Source: Planctomyces sp.
GTDB lineage: Bacteria > Planctomycetota > Planctomycetia > Planctomycetales > Planctomycetaceae
Length of the DNA stretch: 43,227 bases
Reading direction: 5' to 3'
Assembly (NCBI GenBank): GCA_002702685.1
Contig: PABD01000233.1
Coordinates: 1 to 43,227 of the forward strand
This document shows, piece by piece, positions 8,669-17,454 of the stretch. Position 1 is the stretch's first letter. Each line of letters begins with the position of its first letter. Position numbers and translations under genes: made by a program. The notes below the pieces were generated by a model that saw only the letters and a list, made by a program, of their open reading frames with translations, searched no databases and was not told the DNA's origin.

Positions 8669-10072
8669 TTAAACCGTCGGTAACCCGGCCGCTTTCCAAG
8701 CCGACATACCGCCGAGCACATTGGTCACATTTTCCCGTCCGGATCTTCGCAGGAAGGACGATGCGATCGAAGCCCGGTAGCCGGAACCGCAAATGACGGC
8801 GATCGGTTTGGATTGCGGTACCTCTTCCAAACGCTCCGGTAAGGTGCCTCCGTGAATGTGTTGCGCATTGTCGATGTGACCGGCGTTCCATTCGCTGTCG
8901 GTGCGAACGTCGAGAATCGTGAGCTGTTTTTCGGTCTTGCGGCGCCGGTCCAGTTGATGGACTGACATCGTGTGAAGCGTTTCGAGTTCGAAGCCAGCTG
9001 TCTCCCATGAGCCGATCCCCCCTTCGAGGTAACCGCGGATGTCGTCGAAACCGACTCGCAGAAGCTGCGTCGTCAGTTCCGGCATATCATGGGGGTCATC
9101 GATGATCACCAGCGTCGGTCGATCATAGGGGAGCACCCAGCCGGCCCATGTCGCCAGGTTCTGTGCGAGCGGGATGTTGATTGCATTGGGAATATGCGCG
9201 GCGGCGAAGGCTTCTTTCGAGCGAACATCCAGAATCAGACAGTCATCGCACACACGCTCGTGAACCTCTTTCGCGGAAAACCGTTTCCGGCCGGGAAGCT
9301 CGGGTCCGACGATCGTCGGACCCTCTTTGTTCACTCGTTTCATCCGCTTGAAGTAGGGGGGAGAAAGCGGCATTTCGTCGAGTAGATCGTCTACCCATTT
9401 CTGCTCCGGCTTTCTCTGCAAAGAACCGTTGTAAAGACGTTCGTATCCCACGGTGGATGATCGACGCGAGCCGATCGCTTTGCCACAGAGTGACCCCGCT
9501 CCATGTGCGGGGAAGACTTCGGTGATGTCGGGCAGTTTCGAAAACCGCTGAAAGACGGACTCGTACAACTGGTGAGCGAGTTCCTTCTTCTGTTCCTCGC
9601 CCAGTAAATCAGGCCGACCGACATCGCCGACAAAGAGAAAGTCCCCACTGAACAGGAGCCAGGGAGTCTCTTTGCTGCGCGATTCATCGTACAGGGTGAT
9701 GGCGATGTGTTCTGGTGTGTGGCCGGGAACGTGGAGGAATTCGAACCGAAGTTGACCGACCTTGATTTCGTCTCCTTCGCGGAGGTGCTGATCCGCAAAG
9801 GGTTGGGTCCAGTCATCACCCCCGTAGCCGCTGCAGTGGATCGCCGGTTCGTCGTTGAGACGGGCTTTCAATTCGCGTGAACCGCTGACGAAATCGGCAT
9901 GCACGTGCGTCTCAATGATGTGACGAATATGAAGGTCATGCTCGCGAGCGTAAGTGACGAAGAATTCGACATCGCGCGAGGGGTCAATAACGACAGCGTC
10001 TCCCGTCTTGTCATCGCCGACAATATACGATGCGATCGCGAGCCCCGGAACAAAACGTTGATGGAAATTCAT
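8669..10072 (-). CDS. ETHE1-like persulfide dioxygenase fused to two rhodanese domains
   Basis: This 467-residue protein starts with a metallo-beta-lactamase fold of the ETHE1 type: ETHVHADF near residue 54, PGHTPEH near 117 and SGDFLFVGDVGR near 143. These supply the two histidines and the aspartate that bind the mononuclear iron in ETHE1. The last position of the classical HxHxDH is F, as tolerated in mono-iron members. Two rhodanese domains follow (about 265-360 and 370-467). The first has DPHD where the catalytic cysteine loop should be and is probably structural. The second has the active loop VICGSGYRAS. ETHE1 enzymes oxidise glutathione persulfide to sulfite, and fused rhodaneses transfer sulfane sulfur. 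The start is ATG 10072 with only a weak ribosome binding site. The gene is 54 bp downstream of the DUF442 gene, consistent with co-transcription. Confidence 0.85.
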   Translation of the reverse strand: MNFHQRFVPGLAIASYIVGDDKTGDAVVIDPSRDVEFFVTYAREHDLHIRHIIETHVHADFVSGSRELKARLNDEPAIHCSGYGGDDWTQPFADQHLREGDEIKVGQLRFEFLHVPGHTPEHIAITLYDESRSKETPWLLFSGDFLFVGDVGRPDLLGEEQKKELAHQLYESVFQRFSKLPDITEVFPAHGAGSLCGKAIGSRRSSTVGYERLYNGSLQRKPEQKWVDDLLDEMPLSPPYFKRMKRVNKEGPTIVGPELPGRKRFSAKEVHERVCDDCLILDVRSKEAFAAAHIPNAINIPLAQNLATWAGWVLPYDRPTLVIIDDPHDMPELTTQLLRVGFDDIRGYLEGGIGSWETAGFELETLHTMSVHQLDRRRKTEKQLTILDVRTDSEWNAGHIDNAQHIHGGTLPERLEEVPQSKPIAVICGSGYRASIASSFLRRSGRENVTNVLGGMSAWKAAGLPTV

Positions 10073-10126
10073 CGGTCCAGAACTTTCAAAAGTGAATACC
10101 AGTGGATGAGCGTGCGACGAGTGCGA

Positions 10127-10579
10127 TTATGTATTCGCGTGCTGGTCAACATACGATTTAACGAACTGTTTGAGTTCGGGCACATCGCATTCAAACCCCA
10201 TTTCTTCAGCCGCTTGAAGAGCCTCTTCGCCGGTCATGCCCTGCTCGCTGGCGGTGTGCATCATCACCATTGCGCCGGCTCGTTTGCCGGTTTTGCAATG
10301 CGCGTACAGGGGTTTGGGTATCGCCTTGAACTTCTCGCGGAAGTCATCGACTTTCCTACTGTCCATCGCGTCCATGGATACGGGTACATGAAGGTAATTC
10401 ATGCCGACAGCTTCCACGCGGTCACGTTCCTCCTCGGGGCTGAACGGCTGATCTTCTTCCCCCGCGGTTCGAAAGTTGATCACGGATTGAAAACCGTCCT
10501 TCGGCAATGACTCGATTTCTGCGGCAGTCGGTTGCGGGCCCACGGTGATTTGATCATTCATTTGCATGCGTTTCGCCAT
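10127..10579 (-). CDS. DUF442 / Blh-type phosphatase-like protein
   Basis: This 150-residue protein has a dual-specificity-phosphatase-like fold: Q-x-T-x-x-E-I near the N-terminus, SVINFRT (32-38), a long middle region, and the loop AHCKTGKRAGAM with C95 and R100. The Cx4R spacing is one residue shorter than in classical tyrosine phosphatases and is typical of DUF442. The start is ATG 10579, preceded by a strong AGGAGG seven bases upstream; the longer frame to 10666 has no such site. In Rhizobiales a DUF442 domain is fused to an ETHE1-like domain in Blh, which acts in sulfide detoxification under the ArsR-family repressor BigR. Here the two are separate adjacent genes, so I infer the same pathway. 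The catalytic activity of DUF442 is not well established. Confidence 0.8.
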   Translation of the reverse strand: MAKRMQMNDQITVGPQPTAAEIESLPKDGFQSVINFRTAGEEDQPFSPEEERDRVEAVGMNYLHVPVSMDAMDSRKVDDFREKFKAIPKPLYAHCKTGKRAGAMVMMHTASEQGMTGEEALQAAEEMGFECDVPELKQFVKSYVDQHANT

Positions 10580-11172
10580 GACAGACCTCCTGAGAGAATA
10601 AAATGATGGAGAGGTGCGTTTCTTGATCAGGACCGACGTCAGGTGAAGCAATTGTCGTGCCGTCACGACATAACGACTTGTGAGGCGCTCTGAGACGCAG
10701 AATGGCGACCGGGGACTGTTCGATCACCGGTCAGCCTGCACGCCGATCTCCCACGACACCCGCGCTGTTCGTGCAGGGAAATTCAGACAGGTGCGTCGCG
10801 ATCAGGCTCGCGTCCTCCAGCTACCATGCGAAGATGGGCACCTGTTTCGATCCGCGCGGACTCTTCTCTGCAGATTCGAAATTTGGGAATGAAGATATTC
10901 GCGACGGTGACGAAGTTACTACCGCGATCAACGAGTGATCACTCACTATCTGCTCTGGATATCTGTCGAATCTGTCACCACGATCACTGGTCGCTCTCCT
11001 GAGAACGGAATTCCTCGCACGGATGCAAGACAAACTACACTGCGAGAGAGCAGACCGGCGAAATGTCCGATTCACCGCTGGCGGAGAGGTCCCGCAACGA
11101 GTATTATGACTCGGTGGTCCGGTTTTTGTGGGCCGTGCGAGTTTGTCACAAGGAAGAAAATCAGGTGGGTCG
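10580..11172. promoter_or_regulatory. Divergent intergenic region with 12-bp palindrome
   Basis: About 590 bp separate the DUF442 gene (minus) from the ArsR gene (plus) and should hold both promoters. A perfect 12-bp palindrome, GAGTGATCACTC, lies at 10933-10944, about 230 bp before the ArsR start. It is a possible operator, but ArsR-family sites are usually AT-rich imperfect repeats, so the link is weak. No convincing coding sequence was found here. Confidence 0.35.
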
Positions 11173-11487
11173 GTGGCCGAAGATCGTCTCCAGTCGCAAA
11201 TGTGTGCCGAAAAGCTCAAGGCGTTGGGGGAACCCATGCGGGTGAGAATTGTGGATCTTCTGCGCGACGGCGAAAAAACAGTGACCGACATCGCCGAGCA
11301 CCTCGACCAGGAGATTGTGAACATCTCCCATCACCTCAAAGTGCTGTTTCATGCCGGGCTCGTCGAAAAGTCGAAACAGGGCCGCTTTGTCTATTACACA
11401 CTGCACCCCGATGTTTCCGCTGTCAGCCGGGGGAAAATCCAACAGCTCGACTTCGGTTGCTGCCGCCTCGAATTGCCCTCGAAGTAA
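11173..11487 (+). CDS. ArsR-family winged-helix transcriptional regulator
   Basis: This 104-residue protein has the ArsR fold: LKALGEPMRVRIVDLL (helices 1-2), VTDIAEHL and IVNISHHLKVLFHAGLV (recognition helix-turn-helix, about 37-64), then the wing KSKQGRFVYYTLHP. Cysteines sit at 11 (MCAEK) and at 96 and 97 (DFGCC). These could form a thiol or metal sensing site between the first and last helices. The spacing differs from the Cys pair of SqrR/BigR, so sensing chemistry cannot be assigned. I chose GTG 11173 (MAEDRLQSQ) with AGG seven bases upstream; ATG 11200 is the alternative and would keep all three cysteines. It is divergent from the DUF442/ETHE1/flavoprotein genes, the usual arrangement for a regulator of that set. 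Confidence 0.8.
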   Translation: MAEDRLQSQMCAEKLKALGEPMRVRIVDLLRDGEKTVTDIAEHLDQEIVNISHHLKVLFHAGLVEKSKQGRFVYYTLHPDVSAVSRGKIQQLDFGCCRLELPSK

Positions 11488-12083
11488 TCACCCGGGCACT
11501 GTCAACAGATAATTCTCTTCGGCCCGTCGTCATTTCTGGGCTGTGAAATCTTGATTAAACCCCGGTTGACGATTTGTCGGGGTGCTGCTCTAATCACATG
11601 GCAGGGCTGTTTTCGCAGGTTGCCTGTTCTTCCCCTTCTCCACATCCCCAGCGAACTTCACCTCGGGCCGCATGACGTCCGGTGGTTCGTGACTACGGAG
11701 ACAGGCTCATACGGCGAATTCTTTATTTTCCGGGAGACATTCGCGCTCCTCCGCTTCTGATTTCACGCGCGCTTCCTGAGTCCAGCTCACCGCGCACCCT
11801 TTCACCGACTCACGATCACCAGAAACAGTCTCTCCCGATGCTCTTCGTCTCCCGGCTCACTGCCGCGCTGCGCCGACGGTGCCCCCTTTCGAGCGCCGCT
11901 TTCTTCAGCGACCCTTGCCTCATTCCTGCAAACAGCAAATGCCGGAAGCGCTCAGTCGACGCGCACCATGACGAGGCTGTGATCTTGAAGCAGAGCTGAT
12001 GGAGATCATCGATCGGATTGTTCTGAAACCATTTCTATTTTAACTTCTCACTTCTTTTTCATTCGCGATTGGACTTATCCCCC
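11488..12083 (+). promoter_or_regulatory. Long 5' leader with sigma70-like promoter at 11566-11594
   Basis: This 596-bp stretch has no credible gene. TTGACG at 11566-11571 and TCTAAT at 11589-11594 are 17 bp apart, a good sigma70-type match. If used, it would start the secreted metalloprotease transcript with an unusually long leader of nearly 500 nt. No riboswitch fold was recognised. Confidence 0.35.
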
Positions 12084-15000
12084 ATGAGAATCGCCGACTG
12101 GCTTGCCTCGCTCCGTCGTAGTCGTTTTCTTTCTTCAAATGCTCGTCGTTCGCTACGGCAACGACAGAACCCCCGCCTGGTGGAGCGATTGGAAGACCGC
12201 ACCCTGCTGACGATTTCGTTCAATTTTATTTATCCCGGCGCGATTGGTTCGGGAATCGGATTTGAAGATGCCTCTCAGGGACAGGCGCGGCGTGATTCGC
12301 TTGAAGCGGCTGCAGCGACTTACGGAGGTTTCTTTGATGAAACCGGTACCATTGATGTCGCGGTTTCCTCCTACAGCAATGCCGGCACCTCGACGCTCGC
12401 TTCGGCGGGAAGCCCTTACTACCTTGGGGGCTCCGGTGATTTCAATCACCTGATCGCGGCGACCAAAATCCTCACGGGGCAGGATCTCAACGGGGTGACT
12501 GCCGACGCCAGCCTTTCGGTCAACTGGGCCAAGTCTTTCGAACTGGCTGACGACTTCCAATCGGGTGAATACGACTTCACCGGCGTCATTATGCACGAAC
12601 TCTCTCACGCCCTCGGGTTTGTGAGCCTGATCAATCAGAACGGTTCCAGCAAGAAGAACAGTGCGACGCTTGGTAACACAGGGGAATGGTCGACCTTTGA
12701 TGAATTTCTGGCTGACAGCACAGGGATGAGCCTGATCGACCCTGACACCTATATCCTCGATTCCAGCTGGACGACACACAGCGTCGGCGGAACGTCGCCC
12801 GACAATGGCCTGTTCTTCAACGGTTACAACGCCATGATGGCGAATGGCGGAGAACTCGTCGGTCTTTATTCTCCCACCACCTGGAGTGGTGGCAGCAGTG
12901 TCAGTCACCTTGATACGAACAATCCGCAGTATCAATCAATGATGATGTCGCACAGCCGTCCTCCGGGACTGACTGCGCGGACATTCGACACCATTGAACT
13001 CGGTATCTGGAAAGACCTTGGCTTCGATATGGTGGGCGTCTCGAACTCCGCTCCCGTTGGTATGAATGATGGGGGAACCGGTTTTGAAACGGATGCTGAA
13101 GAGTCGATCGAACTTCCGGATCTCCTCGCGAATGATTTCGATCCTGAACCGGAAGAGACGGAGACGCTGCGGATTTCGTCGATCGATACCACAAACACGC
13201 TTGGGTATGTGGACCTGATTGGAACCGGCGTGCAGACCCGGTTCACCTCGACCGGTCCCTTTAGCGTGCCCGCTGTCGGAACGCAAACCTATCCGATTAC
13301 CGTCAGTGGTATCGATGGGAAGATTCGCGATATCAACGTGAATGTCGATATCACCCACGATGTCATTGCCGAACTCGCCCTGACATTGATCAGTCCGACC
13401 GGCAAACGGGTGCAACTCACCACGAGCCAGGGAGGATTCGGTGATAACTTCACCAATACGTATTTCAATGATGAAGCGCTGATCGACATTGATGAATCGT
13501 CCGCGTCCGGCGCGCTTCCTCCGTTCACCGGCAGCTTCCGCCCGATCGGGAATCTGAGCGATTATGACGGAGACCTCGCCAATGGAATCTGGCAGCTCGA
13601 GATTTACGATGCGTATACTTCCTCGCCCGGCACCGCGACGCTGCACGACTGGTCTATTGACGTGATCGCGCAGAGCATCGACTACTACCCGAACGGTGCA
13701 TTCGAGTCACTGGCCGCAGGGGAGCAGGGGATCGACACCTTCACCTATACAGTGATGGACGAGAATGGAAACACCTCGACCGCGACGGCCACGATCACCA
13801 TTCAAGGCCTGGAGGACACCGTCACCTTACCCTTCACCCGCACTTTTGAAGAGCTGGGAACGGAGGGTCTCGTCTTCAGCGATCCACTGACGACCAGCAT
13901 CGTGGAGTACAACGGATCACAGCAACTGGAACTCAATAATGTCGGCCTGACGGGGCTCAGTACCGCGCTGCTTGATTATCCGGGCGGGCTACCCGGTACG
14001 TTTGAAATGGCGACGGAAGTCACGTCCATCAGCGGCGCCAACCGCTGGAATGACGGGTTTTTGATTTTCGATTACCAGAACGACAATGATTTCAAATACG
14101 CCGGCATGTTCACCGGCCAGAACCAGTGGATGATCGGTCATTACCAGGGGAACTGGAGCAACCGCATCGCCGAAGTCGACCTGGATGACATCGGTCGCAA
14201 GATCAATTCCGAACAGGAATACCTGCTGCATCTCCGCGTCGATGGAGATACCGCAACGCTCTCAGCCGATGGGGAGGCGGTTGCCAGTGGAACCTTTACC
14301 GGCGGCGTCAGCACCGGTTCGGCAGGTGTCGGGGCCTACAATGCACAGACCTTGTTCGACTCGATCCGGATTGCCTCCGAAGTTACCCTTGGACAACCGA
14401 ATTATGTCCCCTACACCGAGGACTTCAACGACGGTTTCGCTGAGGATTTCAACTTCAACTACCCGGGTGATGTCACGGTGGTCACGGCTGGCCCCGAAGG
14501 TCAACTGGAAATCAATTCTTCGGTGAATGGTCACGCAGTGATCGGACGTGTGCCTGTTTCCGGCCTGCCGGAGGCGTTCGATATCTCCGCGACGATCACC
14601 ACTGAACACACCGGGACCGGATGGCAGGACGGATTCATCGTCTTTGACTATGTGAGCGACACAGACTTCAAATACGCGGGATTCTTCACCGGTCAGAATG
14701 AATGGATCGTCGGTCACTATCAGGGAAGCTTCTTCGCACCGATCGCTGAAGTGGACTGGGACGATGTCGGTCGCAAAATCCGGTCGGGCGAGTCCTATGA
14801 TATCCTGGTGCGAGTCGATGGCGAGAATGTGAAGTTGTTTGCCAATGACGAACTGATCATCTCAACCAACTTCGCCAGTCCTGTAAACCACGGCCCGGTT
14901 GGCGTGGCGGCAAAGTATTCGAAGACGATCTTCGATGATTTCGAAGTCAGCGCGGCACCGGCGACGCTCGACAGCTTTTTCGAGAACTTTGATGATCAGG

Positions 15001-15551
15001 TCGCCGATGACCTGATGACGCCGGATGGAACGCCGTGGTCCTTCGATGATATCAGCGGCAATGGGAGTGACTATGTGCTCTCCGCCGATTCCAACCCGAC
15101 CGATGACCTCGCGCTGCAATTGACCGATTCGGCGCTGGCTCTGCCCGATGCCTACACCCTCAGCGCCGACATGCGGTTCAATCAATCGACCGGCGGCTGG
15201 CGCGATGGTTTCCTGATCTTTGACTACAAAAGTCCCACCGACTTCAAATATGCGGGTACATTCGCCGGCCAGAAGGAGTGGGTCATCGGTCACTACCAGG
15301 GACATTGGGGCAATCGACTTGCTCAGATTGACTGGGACGACGAAGGGAAATTCATCAATATCGATGACTTCTATGACGTTGAACTCAGCGTCAACGGATC
15401 CGTGGCGGTTCTCTCGGTGAATGGCGAAGAGATCGTCAGTCATGCCTTCGACGGACTGGTGACCACCGGCCAGGCAGGGATCGCGGCATACAACGCGTAT
15501 ACCGAATTCGACAATGTCACGTTCACCGACGACACGATCGGGGTGATCTGA
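12084..15551 (+). CDS. Secreted zinc metalloprotease-like multidomain protein with P-domain and three C-terminal repeats
   Basis: This 1155-residue protein begins with a basic stretch and the planctomycete extracellular signature NPRLVERLEDRTLL (about 36-49). The zincin region has HELSHALGF (171-179) and, after a long insertion, SHLDTNN and an MMMSH methionine-turn-like motif. No third histidine is placed with certainty. A cadherin/Ig-like region starts near 319 (NSAPVGMND, LLANDFDPE). It appears interrupted by a proprotein-convertase P-domain (about 380-530: DITHDVIAELALTLISPTG, GNLSDYDGDLANGIWQLEIYD) and resumes with YYPNGAFESLAAGEQGIDTFTYTV. Three roughly 185-residue copies of a lectin/LamG-like module follow (about 585-769, 775-957, 964-1149), each with DGF-x-x-FDY, DFKYAG-x-F-x-GQ-x-x-W and IGHYQG. 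ATG 12084 is used; there is no clear ribosome binding site. The target substrate is unknown. Confidence 0.75.
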   Translation: MRIADWLASLRRSRFLSSNARRSLRQRQNPRLVERLEDRTLLTISFNFIYPGAIGSGIGFEDASQGQARRDSLEAAAATYGGFFDETGTIDVAVSSYSNAGTSTLASAGSPYYLGGSGDFNHLIAATKILTGQDLNGVTADASLSVNWAKSFELADDFQSGEYDFTGVIMHELSHALGFVSLINQNGSSKKNSATLGNTGEWSTFDEFLADSTGMSLIDPDTYILDSSWTTHSVGGTSPDNGLFFNGYNAMMANGGELVGLYSPTTWSGGSSVSHLDTNNPQYQSMMMSHSRPPGLTARTFDTIELGIWKDLGFDMVGVSNSAPVGMNDGGTGFETDAEESIELPDLLANDFDPEPEETETLRISSIDTTNTLGYVDLIGTGVQTRFTSTGPFSVPAVGTQTYPITVSGIDGKIRDINVNVDITHDVIAELALTLISPTGKRVQLTTSQGGFGDNFTNTYFNDEALIDIDESSASGALPPFTGSFRPIGNLSDYDGDLANGIWQLEIYDAYTSSPGTATLHDWSIDVIAQSIDYYPNGAFESLAAGEQGIDTFTYTVMDENGNTSTATATITIQGLEDTVTLPFTRTFEELGTEGLVFSDPLTTSIVEYNGSQQLELNNVGLTGLSTALLDYPGGLPGTFEMATEVTSISGANRWNDGFLIFDYQNDNDFKYAGMFTGQNQWMIGHYQGNWSNRIAEVDLDDIGRKINSEQEYLLHLRVDGDTATLSADGEAVASGTFTGGVSTGSAGVGAYNAQTLFDSIRIASEVTLGQPNYVPYTEDFNDGFAEDFNFNYPGDVTVVTAGPEGQLEINSSVNGHAVIGRVPVSGLPEAFDISATITTEHTGTGWQDGFIVFDYVSDTDFKYAGFFTGQNEWIVGHYQGSFFAPIAEVDWDDVGRKIRSGESYDILVRVDGENVKLFANDELIISTNFASPVNHGPVGVAAKYSKTIFDDFEVSAAPATLDSFFENFDDQVADDLMTPDGTPWSFDDISGNGSDYVLSADSNPTDDLALQLTDSALALPDAYTLSADMRFNQSTGGWRDGFLIFDYKSPTDFKYAGTFAGQKEWVIGHYQGHWGNRLAQIDWDDEGKFINIDDFYDVELSVNGSVAVLSVNGEEIVSHAFDGLVTTGQAGIAAYNAYTEFDNVTFTDDTIGVI

Positions 15552-15600
15552 CGCCATCAGACAGCGAATCTACCGCTGACCTGAATACTGGAAACGACAA

Positions 15601-15642
15601 CGCGCCCCGCCGAGTGAGCAGACTCGACGGGCCGCGTTTTTT
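15601..15642 (+). terminator. Rho-independent terminator of the secreted metalloprotease gene
   Basis: A 15-position stem with 13 pairs (15601-15615 with 15622-15636, two internal mismatches) and a six-base loop GAGCAG is followed by six T. It lies 50 bp after the stop codon. Confidence 0.85.
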
Positions 15643-15710
15643 ATTGGGATCGACTTAGAAGTTCTGGTAAACGTGGCATTTGTTTATGCCAACATAATTT
15701 GCGAAACGAC

Positions 15711-16484
15711 TCAGGAGTCCTGTTTCAGTTTCTTCTTGTTGATTCCCAACCGCTGGGCGACGGGGCGGACACGGAGGTTGATTATCTCGATCACGAGAGC
15801 GAACGCCATCGCGAAGTAGATGTAACCTTTGTTGATGTGGGTTCCCATTCCTTCGGCGATCAACATCACGCCGATCAGGATCAGGAAGGCCAGGGCCAGC
15901 ACTTTGAGTGTCGCGTGTCGCTCGATGAAGCGGCTGATCGTCCCGGAAAAGACCATCATCACGATGATCGCAATCACCACCGCAACGACCATCACCCAGA
16001 TGTCTTCCGCCATACCGACTGCAGTGATCACCGAGTCGAGCGAGAAGATAACGTCCAGCAGCGCGATCTGAACGAGCACGCTGCCGAAACTGGCGACCTC
16101 GGGTTCGTCAACCTCGTCGGAGGTGTCCTCCATCTTGTGATGCAGTTCCTTCACGGCGTTCCCGATGAGGAACAGACCGCCGGCGAGCAGAATGATATCC
16201 CTCCACGAGATCTCGAGGATTTCTTCCGTCATATACCCATCCGGCATGGGCAGCGAATTCAGGAAATCGAGCGTAAACAGGGGTGCGGTCAAACCCATGA
16301 TCCACTTGACGCTTAAGAGCAACACCACGCGCATACCGAGCGCCAGCCCCAGGCCGATGATTCGTGCTTTGTTACGTTGTTTCTCCGGAAGTCGCCCGCA
16401 TAGAATGGCAATGAAGACGACGTTGTCGATCCCCAGCACAATTTCCATCGCGGTCAGGGCAATCAGCGGAATGATCCAGTCCAT
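15711..16484 (-). CDS. TerC-family integral membrane protein (YkoY/YjbE-like)
   Basis: This 257-residue protein has about seven hydrophobic segments. The family's acidic intramembrane motifs are present: TAMEIVLGIDNVVFIAIL (11-28) and its partner ALLDVIFSLDSVITAVGM in the second half. An acidic cytoplasmic loop (HHKMEDTSDEVDEPE) separates them. TerC proteins are linked to manganese/metal export and to metalation of exported proteins. The start is ATG 16484 with a weak GAGAG upstream. It is the last gene of a minus-strand run; the gap of 90 bp to the acyltransferase gene allows co-transcription but does not prove it. Confidence 0.9.
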   Translation of the reverse strand: MDWIIPLIALTAMEIVLGIDNVVFIAILCGRLPEKQRNKARIIGLGLALGMRVVLLLSVKWIMGLTAPLFTLDFLNSLPMPDGYMTEEILEISWRDIILLAGGLFLIGNAVKELHHKMEDTSDEVDEPEVASFGSVLVQIALLDVIFSLDSVITAVGMAEDIWVMVVAVVIAIIVMMVFSGTISRFIERHATLKVLALAFLILIGVMLIAEGMGTHINKGYIYFAMAFALVIEIINLRVRPVAQRLGINKKKLKQDS

Positions 16485-16574
16485 GTAATTTCTCTCGGAA
16501 GCAGGATGAAAGCCTGCGGGGACGAGGCCCGCAAGCAGATGGAAAGAGTGGGGTGTTGGAAGTGCAGATTGTAA

Positions 16575-17303
16575 TCAGTTTTTTGCAGCGGCGGAAGCAG
16601 CAGTATACGTTCCAAGTCGGCGAGCGTCGGCCTCCTGCTGACACGCGATGACCCGCTCGCGCAGGAATTCCACGAAGTCGCTGTCAGATTGATCGCTGTT
16701 GAAATGGGCCTCGATCTCTTCGACCGGGATCGGCTCCCCGAAGACGACACAACATCGTTTGGGGCGAATGAACCAGGAACCGCGCGGCATGGCTTCAAAA
16801 GAGCCGCCAATGCCGACGGGAATAATCGGCACGCGGGCTCGTTTGAGAATCGCAACAAATCCGGGTTTGAACCGGGCGACCTTGCCATCGGAAGTTCGTG
16901 TTCCTTCGGGAAAGAGGCCGACGAAGAAACCGTGTTCGAGTCGTCGGACGGCCTCGCGGATGGTACTGCTCGTGGCAGCGTCGCGGCGAATCGGCATGAC
17001 ATAACAATGACGCAGCCAGAAACCGATAAAGGGAACGTTGAACAGCGTATCGCGCGCGACGAAGCTGATCGGACGATTCATGACTGTACCCACCAGCGCC
17101 GGGTCGAGATGACTCTGATGATTTAGCAGGAGCAGCGCTCCCCCTTCTTTGGGCAACCGTTCCTGGTGGTAGCCGCGCAACCGGAACCAGAGGGTGCTGA
17201 AGACATTGCTGGTTACATATAGCAGCCACCACCAGAAGTTGAACTGGAGCGGAGGGGGGAGATCATCTTTTTTGGCGGTATCGGAAGAGGTGTCGCTCGA
17301 CAT
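16575..17303 (-). CDS. 1-acyl-sn-glycerol-3-phosphate acyltransferase (PlsC family)
   Basis: This 242-residue protein has one N-terminal hydrophobic helix (WWWLLYVTSNVFSTLWF, 24-40). The catalytic HX4D motif is NHQSHLD (61-67), block II is around RDTLFNVPFIGFW, and block III is LFPEGTRTSDG with the acyl-acceptor binding arginine. It is expected to acylate lysophosphatidate at the inner membrane in phospholipid synthesis. ATG 17303 is chosen because the mature-like sequence starts here. No good ribosome binding site is visible, and the frame stays open upstream to 17519, so a longer form starting at an alternative codon cannot be excluded. Confidence 0.88.
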   Translation of the reverse strand: MSSDTSSDTAKKDDLPPPLQFNFWWWLLYVTSNVFSTLWFRLRGYHQERLPKEGGALLLLNHQSHLDPALVGTVMNRPISFVARDTLFNVPFIGFWLRHCYVMPIRRDAATSSTIREAVRRLEHGFFVGLFPEGTRTSDGKVARFKPGFVAILKRARVPIIPVGIGGSFEAMPRGSWFIRPKRCCVVFGEPIPVEEIEAHFNSDQSDSDFVEFLRERVIACQQEADARRLGTYTAASAAAKN

Positions 17304-17454
17304 GAATTCAATCAACAGCGGGTTCAGGTACCGCCCGTTCAGCAGCGAACGACGGCTATCGGAAACGAAGAATAAGAACGGGATGTGATTCTGGTTTACC
17401 GGTTCACCGCCGGATCTGCAAGATGCATTTAACAGGATGGCTTCACGGACTGCC

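Noticed and set aside
15674-15691. Hairpin TGGCAT/ATGCCA after the TerC gene as its terminator
   Set aside because: The stem is only six pairs, and no T tract follows on the minus strand.
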